Shown piece by piece: positions 63,792 through 64,000 of a DNA stretch of 64,000 nucleotides. The stretch covers positions 1,116,001 to 1,180,000 of the forward strand of contig NZ_CP113916.1 of the NCBI RefSeq assembly GCF_029395455.1, given 5' to 3'. Source of the stretch: Lactobacillus sp. ESL0785 (GTDB lineage Bacteria; Bacillota; Bacilli; Lactobacillales; Lactobacillaceae). Below the pieces are notes generated by a model. That model was given only the letters and a program-made list of their open reading frames with translations, was not told where the DNA came from and made no database searches. Every line of letters begins with the position of its first letter. Position 1 is the first letter of the stretch. The position numbers and the translations under genes were made by a program.

Positions 63792-64000
63792 CTATTTTTG
63801 CAATAATTTTTCAAAGGCATCTTCATACTTAGGAATATCGCCGGCACCCATGAAGACAATCACACTATTTTTATTTTGTGTTAAGTCAGCAATGTTGTCT
63901 AAGTCAATGACTTCTGAACCTGGAATCTGGGCGGTCAAATCCTCGCCAGAAATATCGCCAGCACTCTCACGCGCTGATGCATAAATCGGAGTGACATATG
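63792..64000 (-). CDS. murC: UDP-N-acetylmuramate--L-alanine ligase MurC (3' end only)
   Basis: Only the last 69 codons are in the window; the 5' part runs off the right edge. They read VTPIYASARESAGDISGEDL near the start and VIVFMGAGDIPKYEDAFEKLL at the end, the C-terminal domain of MurC, which adds the first L-Ala to the peptidoglycan precursor. The GAGDI turn is the conserved C-terminal motif. The stop TAG is at 63792-63794, followed by its terminator. Confidence 0.9.
   Translation of the reverse strand, partial: YVTPIYASARESAGDISGEDLTAQIPGSEVIDLDNIADLTQNKNSVIVFMGAGDIPKYEDAFEKLLQK

Overview
The window is AT-rich DNA from a low-GC Firmicute, most likely a Lactobacillus in the strict sense (acidophilus/delbrueckii side of the genus). 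The clues are SLAP-type cell-wall anchoring domains, a YSIRK-like signal peptide, an 800-residue PepX, PyrR-controlled pyrimidine genes and T-box-controlled tRNA synthetase genes. The species cannot be fixed from sequence alone. No rRNA or tRNA gene, CRISPR array, insertion sequence or prophage was seen.

Layout. 1-4.7 kb (minus): a type I restriction-modification operon, half-length hsdS, then hsdR, then hsdM, which runs off the left edge. Its promoter is bracketed by two perfect 18-bp palindromes sharing the same half-site. 4.8-7.6 kb (plus): an ArsC/Spx-family protein and pepX. 7.7-18.5 kb: de novo pyrimidine synthesis split into three units: pyrR-pyrB-pyrC-carA-carB (minus) with two PyrR attenuators, pyrD (minus) with no visible attenuator, and pyrF-pyrE (plus) with a third PyrR attenuator. 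An orphan NlpA/MetQ-type binding protein lies between pyrD and pyrF. 18.5-26.4 kb is an accessory surface and transport region: HXXEE membrane protein, YjeM-like permease, MFS transporter, a SLAP-domain fragment whose apparent start lies inside a terminator, and a 935-residue surface protein. Upstream of that protein is an 827-bp gene-free tract with a cluster of TTATGTWA motifs.

26.4-36.2 kb (mostly minus): glnA, ynbB, miaA, then rhodanese, yqgQ, gluP, yqgN, rpmG and a class B PBP, with a divergent BadF-type sugar kinase, then greA. 36.2-42.6 kb: pheS-pheT behind a Phe T-box, an HxlR regulator, an rRNA 2'-O-methyltransferase, acylphosphatase and a lipoprotein YidC. 42.7-50 kb: an ArlRS/CovRS-like two-component system, yceD, tmcAL, rsfS, yqeK, nadD, yqeH and yqeG (ribosome maturation, NAD and translation fidelity). 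50.1-51.5 kb: infC-rpmI-rplT with an attenuator leader; infC starts at an AUC codon. 51.5-54.4 kb: a glutamine-type ABC importer whose binding protein has lost its lipobox cysteine. 54.6-64 kb: thrS (Thr T-box), the replication/repair run polA-mutM-coaE-nrdR-dnaB-dnaI, and the 3' end of murC.

Most of the window is conserved housekeeping sequence. The places that deserve a second look are the hsd control region with its half-length specificity subunit, the regulatory tract and decayed neighbour of the surface-protein gene, and several single-residue losses (GlnH lipobox Cys, the DnaI cysteine module, CarA HPE to HPD).
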